Positions 19,508-30,167 of a stretch of DNA of 64,000 bases are shown here, piece after piece. The position numbers and the translations under genes were made by a program. The notes under the pieces are model-generated. The model did not search any database and had not been told where the DNA came from. It worked only from the letters and a program-made list of their open reading frames with translations. Each line of letters opens with the position of its first letter. Positions within the stretch are counted from its first letter, which is position 1. Source of the DNA: Graphiopsis chlorocephala (lineage: Eukaryota; Ascomycota; Dothideomycetes; Cladosporiales; Cladosporiaceae); contig JAIZZJ010000004.1 of assembly GCA_022828445.1 (NCBI GenBank), positions 496,001 to 560,000 on the forward strand, given 5' to 3'.

Positions 19508-21103
19508 ATGTACCAATCATCAAGATTCGAGAAATCAGGCTCAGAAGCATTGCTTCCAGTGCTGGAAACACAAAATGTAACACCAAAACACACACGAATG
19601 CCGAAGAAGTATTTCATGTTGGTAGCAGCAGCCATCTCTTGCTTTTTTATGTTCTTCTCAAGTGCATTGCCAGCCTGCTTGCAAAAGGCCGGCCGGAAAT
19701 CTCTGCAGGAATACCACACCATCCTACACGAAACAACACCCTCATCCCGCCTCGATGACTTCCGAAATTGCTCTATTAAAAACTTCGAAGCAACTGGATA
19801 CCCATTTCTTGATGGGGTCAAGCCTATCGCACGCGATGAGTTTGTTGCACGCCGACAGCGTCTTGCACAGGCTCTCCTTTCCGATGGCGCAGATGCATTT
19901 GCTGTGGAGCCCGGTAAGCTTAGAAGACAGGCTCGAAACAATTCCAGAGACGGAGCACTGACGTATACATTTTTCTGGACAGGCTACATCTTCTCATATT
20001 ACGCGAACATAACACAGCAGCAATGGGAGGTATGGGAGCCTGAAGAGCGCCCATTTCTTATGATCATCCAGCCTGGAGCAAAGGGAGAAGCGAAGACAAC
20101 GTTCCTCGTACCAAGCTTCGAAGCAGAGCGTGCTCGCTTGCTAGGCATGCCTTTCGTCGACACAGAGGATGTGACTTGGGTGACCTACGAGGAACATTGG
20201 AATCCTTATGCGACACTCGCGTCCTCGAAAGCATTGGCTCGGACGAAAAAGCATGGCAGCGAGGATGCAGCCATCAAGATCATAGTTGATGAGGAGATGC
20301 GTGACTTCATCGCCCGTGGCCTTTCCATGCAGCCTTCGTTCTCAGTCGCTGGTCTTGGTGGCGATGTCGAGCGCGTGCGCCAAATTAAAGCACCCGCAGA
20401 AGTGGCCATCCTTCGCGCTGTCAACACTGGCACGGTTGAGGCTATCCGAGCAATGCGACCCTGCCTTGTATCAGGACTCACAGAGAACGACGTTGCTGAA
20501 GTACTGGATGACACACTCCGTGCAGCATCGCTGGATCCTTTCTTCGATATAGTCCTTTTCGACGATGACGCAAGCAACCCACACGGTGGAACAGATGGTA
20601 GCAGAGCACTCACCAACACAACCATGATATTGATTGACGTCGGAGCACACTTGTATGGATACAGCTCGGACGTATGCCGTTCGTTTTTCTCGCCTTTCAC
20701 ATCGACCGACGAGTCTACGTGGAACGCAGACATCAAACATAAGCTCGCCGTCTGGCAGACCGTCTACGAAGCGCAGACTCAATCCCTTTCGGCACTTACC
20801 TTGAACCACTCCGCAGCGGATGTGGACATCGAGGCTCGCACTGTTATCGAGAATGCGGGCTATGGTGATGCTTTCACGCATCGCGTTGGGCACGGTATCG
20901 GCATCAAAGCACACGAAAGTCCCTACCTCAATAAAGGCAACGTAAACACGCCTCTCCGCGCCGGGATGACTTTCACTAGCGAGCCAGGTATCTATCTGGT
21001 TGATAAGTTTGGTGTACGACACGAGGATGTGTTATTGGTACGAGCTGAAGGATTGCCGGAAGTTCTGAGCGGTGAAAGGGCAACTAGTGCCTGGAAGCCA
21101 TGA
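19508..21103 (+). CDS. Membrane-anchored M24 metallopeptidase (creatinase/Xaa-Pro aminopeptidase-like)
   Basis: Exons 19508-19913 and 19983-21103 give 508 residues. The reading frame runs through the 69-bp intron (GTAAGC...GACAG), but removing it restores VEPGYIFSYYANITQ, as expected for the family. I chose the ATG at 19508; ATGs at 19415 and 19427 would add about 30 residues. A short basic cytosolic segment precedes one helix (FMLVAAAISCFFMFFSSALPA), predicting a type II protein. The creatinase-like N-domain is followed by the pita-bread fold with all five metal ligands: D in LIDVGAHLYG, D in SSDVCRSF, H in HRVGHGIG, E in TSEPGIY and E in RHEDVLL. Predicted activity is cleavage of Xaa-Pro or related amide bonds outside the cytosol. 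Divergent from the Git1-like gene and convergent on the ABC gene. Confidence 0.88.
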   Translation: MYQSSRFEKSGSEALLPVLETQNVTPKHTRMPKKYFMLVAAAISCFFMFFSSALPACLQKAGRKSLQEYHTILHETTPSSRLDDFRNCSIKNFEATGYPFLDGVKPIARDEFVARRQRLAQALLSDGADAFAVEPGKLRRQARNNSRDGALTYTFFWTGYIFSYYANITQQQWEVWEPEERPFLMIIQPGAKGEAKTTFLVPSFEAERARLLGMPFVDTEDVTWVTYEEHWNPYATLASSKALARTKKHGSEDAAIKIIVDEEMRDFIARGLSMQPSFSVAGLGGDVERVRQIKAPAEVAILRAVNTGTVEAIRAMRPCLVSGLTENDVAEVLDDTLRAASLDPFFDIVLFDDDASNPHGGTDGSRALTNTTMILIDVGAHLYGYSSDVCRSFFSPFTSTDESTWNADIKHKLAVWQTVYEAQTQSLSALTLNHSAADVDIEARTVIENAGYGDAFTHRVGHGIGIKAHESPYLNKGNVNTPLRAGMTFTSEPGIYLVDKFGVRHEDVLLVRAEGLPEVLSGERATSAWKP

Positions 21104-21177
21104 TCTAATTGCCTTGCTATAAACACCACAAAAATATCCCCTCTCTACCATCTCAGCGCAGTCAGAAAACGTCGGAC

Positions 21178-24100
21178 TCACAGCCGCATCCGATTCCTTG
21201 CCCGTCTACCCCTCCACTCAATGTCCTTCATCCTCAGTCCACCTCTAGCCCTCGCCGCTCGTCTCTCGTTTCTCATCACCGCACCACCATCCCATTCGCC
21301 ACCACTCAGCAAATTTGTCAGAGCACCATTGGCTGCCAGTAGTTCCTCAAATGTACCCTCCTCCATCACTTGTCCTTGATCAAGCACCACGATCCGCTCC
21401 GCGATTTGCATTTGCTCGCGGCTGTGTGTGATGATAATGACTGTCATTTCACGTCCAGGCTCTTCCAAGAGCGCTTTGAGCGTATCTCGGACTAAGTTGG
21501 CCGACTCGACGTCAAGAGCAGAAGTGGCTTCGTCGAGGATCAGGACCGAAGGTTTGCGTACGAGGGCACGAGCGATGGCGATACGTTGGGCCTGTCCGCC
21601 CGAAAGGCCAAGACCGCCGTCCCCGATGAGTGTTGCGTAGCCAGATGGGAGGCTCTTGATGAACGCATGGATGCCTGCCGAACGCGCGGCTTCAGCGATC
21701 TGGTCTGGGTTGTTGAACGGAGAGTCAATCGCAAGGCCATAGGCAATATTCTCTGCAGCTGTCGCTGCGAAAATGACAGGCGTTTGTGGAACGACCACGA
21801 TCAGAGCACGGAGAGAGGCGGTGTCTACGTTCTTGATATCCCGGCCAGCGAGCGTGAGATCGCCGAGTTTATTGGCGTCGCAAGCATCTTGTGGCTGAGA
21901 AGTGTAAAGGTTGAGCAGCAAATTTGCGATGGTGGATTTACCGCTTCCCGAACCGCCCACGATGGCAGTGGAAGTACCAGGTTTAATGCAAAGGTTAATG
22001 TTCCTGAGAGTGATAGCGTCGGACCGTGACGGGTAAGAGAAGTTCAAGTTGTTGAACACGATGTCTCCGATTGCATTGACCTTCGTATCTCCGAGGTGCT
22101 CATGAGAATCTTTCGGCAGCTGTGCGAGGCGAAGAAGTCGAGAAGCTGTGTCTTTCGCTTGGCCAATCTGTGGAACGTAGGACAAGAGCGCGCTGACATT
22201 GTTGATCGTGAGGACCAATGTGGAGCATACGTGGAGCAAGCCCGGCACCGCTTCTGGACCTCGATCTTTGGCATAAAGAGTTCCCACGTAGAAGATCAGT
22301 GCGGTGACGAATACACCAGCCGAGTCAGACAAACCATAGAAGAACCCCGACAGGAATGCGCGAATGAAGCCAACTTTGAGCGCATAGTCAGTTGCCACGG
22401 TGAACTTCTGCAAGAAATGGTCTTCTAATGTTAAGGCCATGACAGTACGAATGTTGATGAATGTCTCGTTCATGATGGAACTGGCAGATTCCGATGCATC
22501 CGTGCAAATGGTTTCCCATCGTCCACTGACTACGGCGAAGGCGTTTGTAACAAGATACACGTATGGTGCAGCCGCCAGGCATGTGAGCGCAAACTTCCAC
22601 TGTCCAGCGATTGACCACACAACAGCAATCGTGGACATCAGAGCGGCCGCGAAGATCATGCCGATGAAGCGACCCAGTATGTTCTTCATCTCCTCGGCAT
22701 TGCGGTCAAGGCCTTCGGTCATGCGTGATACTGAGTTGATCTCTTTGTCAAAGAATTCTCGTGGTTGGTCCAGTATACGGATCATGGCTTGCTTCCTGAT
22801 TCTGTCTACCCAACGTTGTCCCGCGTACTCGAGAAGATAGCGGAACATGTACGTGTGGAAGCCATCTACGGCCGCGATGCCAAGCATGGCCATGGAATAG
22901 GTCAGAGTTTTTCCCAAGCGGTTCTCCTTGACAGAATACGCTGTGATGAGCATCGAGAAGACCCACGCGAACACAGGTGTGGCGGCAGCATGGACCGCGG
23001 CACAGTAGAAGCCGCCTATCATGACACACCGATCAAACCAAGTCAGATTCGGCCAGACTGTTCTCAGTATCTCGTTGAAAGTCTGTTGCCTGACGTCGTC
23101 AGGCGAGCTTGCTTCATCGTCCCTGTCGGCATGCTTACTCTTCGGTCCGGTCGTGACAGATGAGGTGTCGTCTTGTACAGGCCTGCGGCGACGCAGACCC
23201 GAATTACCTGGAGGAGCTCTGGCATTTGCCGCTTGTTTGCCAGCTCTATCCACAAGGTTCTCGAGTATCACCGACATGCGTGCTTTCGTAGGTGCCCGAT
23301 CGCTGATTGGAGACGTCAACGGCGTTGAATCTCTGCTGCCCGGCACTGCAGGCTCCCATTGAGTCAAAAGAGCTGGAAGGGTAGGCGGGTTGACTGCCAT
23401 GCGCAGGAAAGGTGAGGCGAATGCCGACGTCAGCCCAGTGGTGCCTGCCGCACGCATTCCAGGTACTGGTCCTCCATGGGTGAAGACTTGAGGTACGAAT
23501 GATGCCCTCTTTGTCTCCGTAGCGGTGAGCTGTGCTTCGAGCGGATCGAAGATAGTGCTTGCCTCGCGCGTTGTGATAGAAGCATAGTCAATTGATGAGC
23601 CGCGAGTGTATATGGACTCGAACGTTGTGTTCTTCCGTGCATCGTACGGAGAATCTGTCGCGCGCAGCTCGGGAGGCAGGAAAGCCTGGAATGGAGTGTC
23701 TCTTATCCGTTCCATGTGCTTCCTGAACCCTTCTTGTACCATCTTCCCCTGCTCAAGCACGAAGATATAGTCGTCGGCGTGAATTTGTGAAATGTCGTGC
23801 GTGATTATGATGGTAGTCTTGCCTCGTCTCCAGTGGCGAATGGCATCCATCATCAATGCTCTGCTGATGTGGTCTAGCGCGCTCGTCGACTCATCCAGCA
23901 TGAGAATGGGAGTGTCTCTCAGTCTTGCTCTTGCCAACGCCATACGCTGTCTTTGACCACCGGACATTGTACCACCTTTGTAGCCCACGACTGTGTCGAG
24001 ACCATCCGGCATGTCGGTAATCATCATCTGCAACAGGGCAAACTCAACCGCTTTCGTTACATCTGTCTTAGTGACGTTCTCCAAGTCACGTCGCCCGAAA

Positions 24101-25560
24101 GCAATGTTCTTGAAGACTGTGTCTTTGAACAGTAAACTCGTCTGCTCGACCAGAGTGAAATTGCTGCGCAGCCATCCGGCATCCAGAGACTCCAGCGGTA
24201 TACCATCGACACTAATCGAGCCATAAGCTGGGTTATAGAAACGCATGAGAAGCTGACTGAGTGTGCTTTTGCCGGACCCACTCTTGCCAATTAAATAGGT
24301 GATTTCCCCCGATGGTATCCGCATGGTCACATCATCGAGAGCAAGCTGGTCGAATCGAGCAGGGTATGCAAACGACACGTTTCTCACGTCGATCTCACCT
24401 TTGCAGTATTCCGGACGTAACAAGTCGGGCGGCTTCTCAACGCCAACACCGCCTTGGGCTTCCGCCATGATCATTCGTAGTGTCGCGCCCGCGCTTCGAC
24501 CCTTTTCCAGGACGATAAGGTTGGGCATAATGCCTTGCAGAGCTTGGAAAGCAGCAATGGCCGAAAGAAAGCAGGTCATGACATCTGCCGCCGTCTTTTT
24601 CTGATTGTTGATGAGGACGCCGCCGTAGAAAAAGCCTTGGACGAAGATGGTAGATGCTAGGAATGTCAGGAATCCCAACTGCATAGCATGGGCGTTGGCG
24701 ACGCGATAGTACCACAGTGCTGCTTCTCCAACCTTCTTGACGTACTTGCCAAGTTCGATCTCCTGGCCGTTGAAGCATTTGACCGTCTCAATCGCCGAGA
24801 AAGCGCTCGTCAGATATTTTTGCGCTTCTTCGAGGCTCCCTTGCTGCTTGTTGAGAGCCTTTTGCATTGGCCGTCCGAGCAAAACGCATATTCCCATAAC
24901 GAGCGGGACGCTGGAAATTGTCACCAGCGTTAAATCCCACGAGAAGTAAAAGGCCTGTGCCAACGAGAGCACGAACGTCGACAACTGTTGAAAGACTCCG
25001 CCGAGCGGTTGTGAAGTGGCCAACTGAAGCTCCCGGATCTGGACCTGCAACCGAGGAAGCAAGGCGCCAATGCCGTGTTTGCGCATGTCATACCATTCAA
25101 TCTCTTTCTTCAATAGGCCATGAAACAGCCGGTCCCGGGCGTTCTTTGCTTGCAGCTCTCCGAATGACATCCAAGAAGCAAATTCTCCCGTGTTGACAAT
25201 CCATGTGGCGACGGCAAGTGCGACGAAGTAGAGCACATATTTGCGGTTTTGATTGTAGATTTGTTCTGCGGTGAGCTGGCCGGCACCCAGCAGCGAGAAG
25301 CTCTCGAATATTTTTCCCTGTAGCCAAGCACCGACGGGCACCGACGCTCCAGCTATGATTGAGAAGACAATTCCAGAGATCAGGATCGGCAGGTTTGATT
25401 TTGTAGTGAAGAAGAAAAGGGCGTGCCATGGAGCTTTTACTGACTCGTCAGGCACGGTGGCCTCGCTGGCAGATTCCGAGAGCTTTGCTGGGTTCGCATG
25501 GCTGGTCCCAGATACGGTTCGTTTGCTTTGCTGGCGATGCTGCTCTATAGCAGGTGGCAT
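21178..25560 (-). CDS. Full-size ABC transporter, ABCB/Ste6-like
   Basis: An intronless 1460-residue ORF starting at the ATG at 25560. The order is TMD1-NBD1-linker-TMD2-NBD2. NBD1 has Walker A GKSGSGKST (about 425-433), signature MSGGQRQR (about 532) and Walker B ILMLDEST (about 552). NBD2 has GGSGSGKST, LSGGQAQR and VLILDEAT, so both sites look competent. TMD1 contains FGELQAKNARDRLFHGLLKKEIEWYDMRKHGIGALLPRL in several pieces, a signature I associate with the fungal Ste6 a-pheromone exporter group, but multidrug P-glycoproteins are close relatives. About 240 residues of Ser/Pro/Arg-rich linker separate the halves. Likely an ATP-driven exporter of lipopeptides or drugs at the plasma membrane. 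Its stop is 74 bp from the M24 peptidase stop, so the transcripts probably overlap at the 3' ends. Confidence 0.9.
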   Translation of the reverse strand: MPPAIEQHRQQSKRTVSGTSHANPAKLSESASEATVPDESVKAPWHALFFFTTKSNLPILISGIVFSIIAGASVPVGAWLQGKIFESFSLLGAGQLTAEQIYNQNRKYVLYFVALAVATWIVNTGEFASWMSFGELQAKNARDRLFHGLLKKEIEWYDMRKHGIGALLPRLQVQIRELQLATSQPLGGVFQQLSTFVLSLAQAFYFSWDLTLVTISSVPLVMGICVLLGRPMQKALNKQQGSLEEAQKYLTSAFSAIETVKCFNGQEIELGKYVKKVGEAALWYYRVANAHAMQLGFLTFLASTIFVQGFFYGGVLINNQKKTAADVMTCFLSAIAAFQALQGIMPNLIVLEKGRSAGATLRMIMAEAQGGVGVEKPPDLLRPEYCKGEIDVRNVSFAYPARFDQLALDDVTMRIPSGEITYLIGKSGSGKSTLSQLLMRFYNPAYGSISVDGIPLESLDAGWLRSNFTLVEQTSLLFKDTVFKNIAFGRRDLENVTKTDVTKAVEFALLQMMITDMPDGLDTVVGYKGGTMSGGQRQRMALARARLRDTPILMLDESTSALDHISRALMMDAIRHWRRGKTTIIITHDISQIHADDYIFVLEQGKMVQEGFRKHMERIRDTPFQAFLPPELRATDSPYDARKNTTFESIYTRGSSIDYASITTREASTIFDPLEAQLTATETKRASFVPQVFTHGGPVPGMRAAGTTGLTSAFASPFLRMAVNPPTLPALLTQWEPAVPGSRDSTPLTSPISDRAPTKARMSVILENLVDRAGKQAANARAPPGNSGLRRRRPVQDDTSSVTTGPKSKHADRDDEASSPDDVRQQTFNEILRTVWPNLTWFDRCVMIGGFYCAAVHAAATPVFAWVFSMLITAYSVKENRLGKTLTYSMAMLGIAAVDGFHTYMFRYLLEYAGQRWVDRIRKQAMIRILDQPREFFDKEINSVSRMTEGLDRNAEEMKNILGRFIGMIFAAALMSTIAVVWSIAGQWKFALTCLAAAPYVYLVTNAFAVVSGRWETICTDASESASSIMNETFINIRTVMALTLEDHFLQKFTVATDYALKVGFIRAFLSGFFYGLSDSAGVFVTALIFYVGTLYAKDRGPEAVPGLLHVCSTLVLTINNVSALLSYVPQIGQAKDTASRLLRLAQLPKDSHEHLGDTKVNAIGDIVFNNLNFSYPSRSDAITLRNINLCIKPGTSTAIVGGSGSGKSTIANLLLNLYTSQPQDACDANKLGDLTLAGRDIKNVDTASLRALIVVVPQTPVIFAATAAENIAYGLAIDSPFNNPDQIAEAARSAGIHAFIKSLPSGYATLIGDGGLGLSGGQAQRIAIARALVRKPSVLILDEATSALDVESANLVRDTLKALLEEPGREMTVIIITHSREQMQIAERIVVLDQGQVMEEGTFEELLAANGALTNLLSGGEWDGGAVMRNERRAARARGGLRMKDIEWRGRRARNRMRL

Positions 25561-26071
25561 GAGGAAAATCTCGTAGCTGCCATAAGTTCTATGCTGGGGA
25601 CAAGAGGATGTGGCGCGAAAGGTAAGCTGGAAAGGCGCAATTTTTGTCAGTGGTGAACGCTGCGGTTAGTGGGAGCGCATGATGCATTGTTTTGCGGCCG
25701 TTCCCGTGTTGGTGGCACAGTACTCGTTAGTATTGTTCTCGCATAAACTAAACTTCAAAAAAGCGACCGAGCCACACTTTGGACACTGAACTCAGCTTTG
25801 ACATTCCTGTTCTGAATATTTATGTGTCCACCCGTCGTCATCATAACCCGCGAAATCGTCAAGTTAATCCTTGGTGAGGTTGCTCTGTGAAGCCACTACG
25901 CTTTTGTAGCGTGCGCTTGGCACTAGAGGATCGCATCGAGTCCGGTGGGTTACAGGTCGTCTGAGTTAAGCTTCTCACCCAGCTGACAACTATCGCAGAA
26001 ATCGGATTGCGGGCGGTTCTAGACCTCGTTGATTCGTCACAAAATCATGTCGGACTCCATCTTGAAACCCT
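25561..26071. other. Intergenic, ABC transporter 5' flank
   Basis: Promoter region of the ABC gene and 3' flank of the PBDC1 homologue. No ORF or RNA gene supported. Confidence 0.45.
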
Positions 26072-26712
26072 TCAAGCCGAAGCCTCCTTCTGCGCCCTCT
26101 CGTAAATCCAGTCATTTAGACCTGCGCGATTCCTGTGTCCTTATGAGCATTGGGTTCAACAGCACTGGTACCTTGGGTGAGAAACATACCTCGCAATCTC
26201 AATAGCATAGAATTGCATGCGAACGGCTGCAAAACATCCCAGTCAGCACCTGAACTCTACACCGACAATATTTGTCCCAACCTACCAAAGATGGTTCCAT
26301 CCTGATCGTACTCCTCCGCAGCGTTCGCGCGGAGCATTGTGCCGAAGTTGTAGTCGTCTACTTTGTTCTCGTAGGAGGCGATGAATGTGCGCCACCTCTC
26401 CTTGCCAGCCTTGCTCTTCATCTCATCTTCGTTGATCGTGGACTTGAGGTCGTAGTCGGGGAACTCCTTGAGGAAGTGCTCGTGGATGTCGTCGTCAATC
26501 TTGGTCAGGCGCAGCTTGGAACCAGGGATCTTCTCAAGGATTGACCAGTAGGTGGTCATGTGCTGGACGACTGCGCAACGAAGAATGTCAGGTCAAATCT
26601 TTAGAATAGCACTTTCTCAAAACTCACCCTTGACAGCGAACTGCTTCTCGATATCCTCGAAGTTGTCGGCATTCTCAGCACTGATAGTGCCGTTAGGAGT
26701 TTGGACGGACAT
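26072..26712 (-). CDS. PBDC1: PBDC1/Ypl225w family protein (DUF757)
   Basis: Four exons, 26712-26628, 26570-26286, 26226-26190 and 26132-26072, encode 127 residues. All borders are canonical and the phases close exactly. The spliced protein reads through the family signatures: NADNFEDIEKQFAVKVVQHM, GSKLRLTKIDDDIHEHF, KERWRTFIASYENKVDDYNFGTMLR and DGTIFAVRMQFYAIEIARNR. The yeast homologue Ypl225w (Chp1) is reported as a chaperone for newly made elongation factor eEF1A; the older 'polysaccharide biosynthesis' label of the domain is not supported. It is a cytosolic housekeeping protein, and the very short exon 3 (37 bases) explains why simple ORF searches find only its middle. Confidence 0.92.
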
Positions 26713-29254
26713 TCTGGCGTTTCTGTATTGGGTATTCACAAGTAAAGAATGCTTTGTATCGCAAGATATGAGCACTTACTTTGCTGGCGGGGTCTTTCAC
26801 AGCGATCTTGAAAATGACGCACTCCCGGCTTGACTTCGGCCAATCGAGATAGACAGCCCTGGAAGCTGCTCCACGCCTCCATGCATTTGTTGTATACATT
26901 TACCATACCTCACAGGCACAATCTTATTGTCACTGGTGCCATCCATTCCACATCTTCGGGACTAACCGCAATGGTTGGCTGAGGTGCAAGTGAAAACATC
27001 ACCCAAACTAGGGTCATGGCCTACGAGCGACACATCTTTGGCAGCTCCTGCATTCTGTTGAACAAGTTTATACACCATGGTTTTGGTCGGGTGCATGCTA
27101 CTCTACATTGCGCTCTGCATGTCGATCACAGAGTAAGTCTGAGTCTAGAACATGCGTACTCGAACATGCTGTTCCAGACCGAGGGAGCGTCTGGACACGA
27201 GGACTTTGCACCAGCCATCAGAGAACAAGATACTACCTGCTATTTCCAAACGCCATATGCAGCCACCAGGAACAGCTGCCTGCTGGCAGTATGTTCGTTG
27301 GGTTGTCACTGGACAGAACTCCCAAATTTTGTTTGTCGAGCGAAGCTTCTGTGTCCGATCTGGCCTGCGGCAATTTGTTTGTCCTTATCCTCCTTCTGGT
27401 CTAACCGACTTCTTGATGCCGCTATGCTCGCATACGCTGACACCGTCTAGTTGCTCTTCCGCTTTCTCATGGAGGCATCGTCGCTGCGAATTGCATGTCA
27501 AAACGGGAGTCGCGCAATTCTGGAGTTCCTGAATGATGATTCACTCAGCAGCAGGAGACTGAATTTCGTTCACCTGTCGAATGACCAGCTCTCGAGGTGC
27601 TTGTTGCAAAGACCTGTGGGGGGACTCGTAGTTATTGGCGTTGTACGTGCCTGTTTTCTTGCTGAGGAAATCAGGAGGCTCGAACACATCGACACAGCCA
27701 GCCAAAGTGCCACCTGGTCGGAACATGCTGCTCTTCATGCCGTCTTCTTTGCCTGAAACTGGAGAAAACATCAGCACCATGGCATTTTATGGCGGCTGTA
27801 CCGCCATAGCGAAGTTCGTTGCTTCAGAGTTCGTTTGTTTGTTGTGATACTCCTCGTCACAACAGATCTGTTGTTTGATGGAGGCAACACACAATCTCGA
27901 ACGTTGGTGTTACTGTCGGTTGCAATCTTCGCTACATCAAAATCTCGAACATCCATTGCCGCAATGTCATCGCCGATTGGAGGTTAAAGCCAATAATGTC
28001 CGAAGCGCGTCTACCACAACTGTTGCGAGTCGGTGAGTGTTTTGCTTACAATTGCTCAAAGGTACGGTGAGGCCTCCTGCCACTGTTTTCCTCCATGAAA
28101 CCCAACCTCGACCCCCGCGTGTTCCCGCGTTGGCAAACGCGAATCAGGTTTCGGCGGGTCTGAGGTATAACAGGGGTGATATAGGTTAGGATTTGGCGGC
28201 ACGGCCGATCCTCCTTGGAGATATTCGCCCCGCAGACTCCCTTGTGGACCTATAAGGCTATCAGATCTACGGTCTAAGGATGTTCGGTGCTGTCTCGCCC
28301 TTGCGGGGGACAACAATCCCCACCACTGTTGTTGTCTCTCAACATCCGGCTGCGCGGGAAATCTGGAATGAATCTCGCGTTGTTCGAAGGCCTGGCAGTT
28401 GCAGTTATGCTGGCTAACTACGTCCAAAGAGTAATTACGTGCATTACATGCATGCTTCATAGCAAGTAGATCAATCCCGGCTGGAACACGATGATTCATC
28501 ACAAAATCTACACGCTCCTGCGCGCGGGCCAGTATGGCATGCATCACATATTTTGAACTTCACCGATGCTGCGGAGTCTCGGGCGGTACGGAAGGTGACG
28601 TCCACGTGGTATCTGGTTTGCGATCAATCTCATTCTGGACTGACCGTTCTTCTTAGCTCGATTTTTGATCTGCTAGTCGTGGCCCCACGGGTGCTCTTCA
28701 GCCCGTGCTCGCGTATGCACTGTCTTACTGTAGACAATCCAGGTTTTATGTTGTCTTACAATAGGTGACCCACAACACCCTGGCTGATGGGGCCTCCCAG
28801 TATGCTGATGCCAGAGGATTTGGATGGTGATAATGGTTACAGTACAGCAAGAGTGTTACCTTCAGGTAAACCCAACAATCGAAATTATTCGCTGAGATGC
28901 TGCCAGCATGATGCAGCCGAAGTGCATATTCGAACTCAATCTTCTCAGACCGTATAGTCTTGGCCTGCAAGATACGCGCCAAGTCCCACACTGCTGTCCA
29001 ACTAGCTAGAGACAGGGACACCACATGTGGATTGGGATCGGCATAACCCTCCCTATAGCACTCCTACAATTGAGATGGCCAAACGGCGGTGGCACACCGA
29101 CAACACAAATAAACCGACCCTCAGAATGGTATAAGATACACCATCTCGACCTGCTCGACTCAACTTCTCTTCATCATCCAACAACATCTTCACTTCTAAC
29201 AACAACCACATTCGCTTCTCACAACCCTTTTACCAATCAACCCAATCCAACAAA
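26713..29254. other. 2.5-kb gap without a supportable gene
   Basis: Many short ORFs on both strands (for example 27016-27450 plus and 28056-28547 minus) show no domain, signal peptide or splice partner. I see no tRNA or 5S signature and no long repeat. A CACGTGG core lies near 28604. The right end contains the hydrophobin promoter, with a CT/CA-rich leader from about 29150 to 29254 that is typical of strongly expressed fungal genes. Confidence 0.45.
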
Positions 29255-29636
29255 ATGGCCTTCTTCAAGACTCTCCTCATCGCCTCCGTGGCCGCCTTCG
29301 CCTACGCCGCTCCCCAGGGCGGTGCCTCTGATGGCAACACCAAGGTCGGCATCGACTCCCAGTCCAACGGCGCCGCCTGCGGTAACGGCCAGAAGCTCGC
29401 CTGCTGCAACAGCGGTGAGGACCTCATCGGCCTCAACTGCTTGAGCGTCCCCATCCGTAAGCCCCCTCCATCTCCTCACCAAAACATCCAAAGCAACCAC
29501 CGACTAACAAACCCCTCCAGTTGCTGTTCCCATCCAGCAGGCTTGCGGTTCCAACGTCGCCGCATGCTGCCAGACCGGCGACGCCGACGGCAACCTTATC
29601 AACCTCGAGCTCAACTGCCTTGCCCTCCCCCTTTAA
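29255..29636 (+). CDS. Small hydrophobin (eight cysteines)
   Basis: Exons 29255-29456 and 29521-29636 encode 105 residues. The ATG at 29255 has an ideal context (CAAAATGGCC). A signal peptide MAFFKTLLIASVAAFAYAAP is followed by a short linker. The eight-Cys pattern is C-x7-CC-x10-C-x13-C-x6-CC-x15-C, with the intron falling between the fourth and fifth Cys. The C-terminus is LNCLALPL. Hydrophobins self-assemble at air-water surfaces and coat spores and hyphae. The spacing does not match textbook class I or class II well: the second loop is short as in class II, the last loop long as in class I. I therefore call it intermediate. The pyrimidine-rich leader suggests high expression. Confidence 0.92.
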
Positions 29637-30167
29637 GCGCTCACAGCTTAGAGCATGGCGGTCTCCATCAGCCTCTTTCAGCAACTTTTGTCGAGAGATC
29701 TTTGGGCCTTTTGGGATTGTTTGTAGGCCTCTGCCCTTTCGATTCTTCACTTCGGGCACGTCCAGGTTACTTTAAAAGGGTTGTTCCTTAAACTTACATA
29801 CTTTACGCAATATATCTGTCCACGCTTTTTGTGGGCAATTGCAAAAACACTACCTTTTTCCATCGTGCTGTGACTTCTTGCTCGTTACTCGCTGGGAACA
29901 ATCTGTTTCGCATTCGCTATCAAATTTGGCTTACTAGCCTTGTCGTGGGCACTCACCATCACTATCTTTCCATCTTCGCTTCCCCTGCAAGCCTGCAAAA
30001 GAGTAGAAACAGCTTCGAAAGGATCAAACCGAAATCGTTCATGGTTTTGTCAAAACCTTCGAGGCTATTAAATGCACACGACAATCCTTTGACTAGGCGA
30101 ACGGTGGTGTATCATGCATCATACATTATGGACAGTCTATTTACATTATTCAGTCTATACACAAATA
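29637..30167. other. Intergenic, convergent 3' ends
   Basis: Space between the hydrophobin and the minus-strand protease-like gene; it should hold both 3' UTRs. ORFs here are short and unsupported. Confidence 0.45.

Noticed and set aside
28056..28547. 163-codon minus-strand ORF in the 2.5-kb gap
   Set aside because: No domain or homology clue, and nearby frames are equally long by chance.
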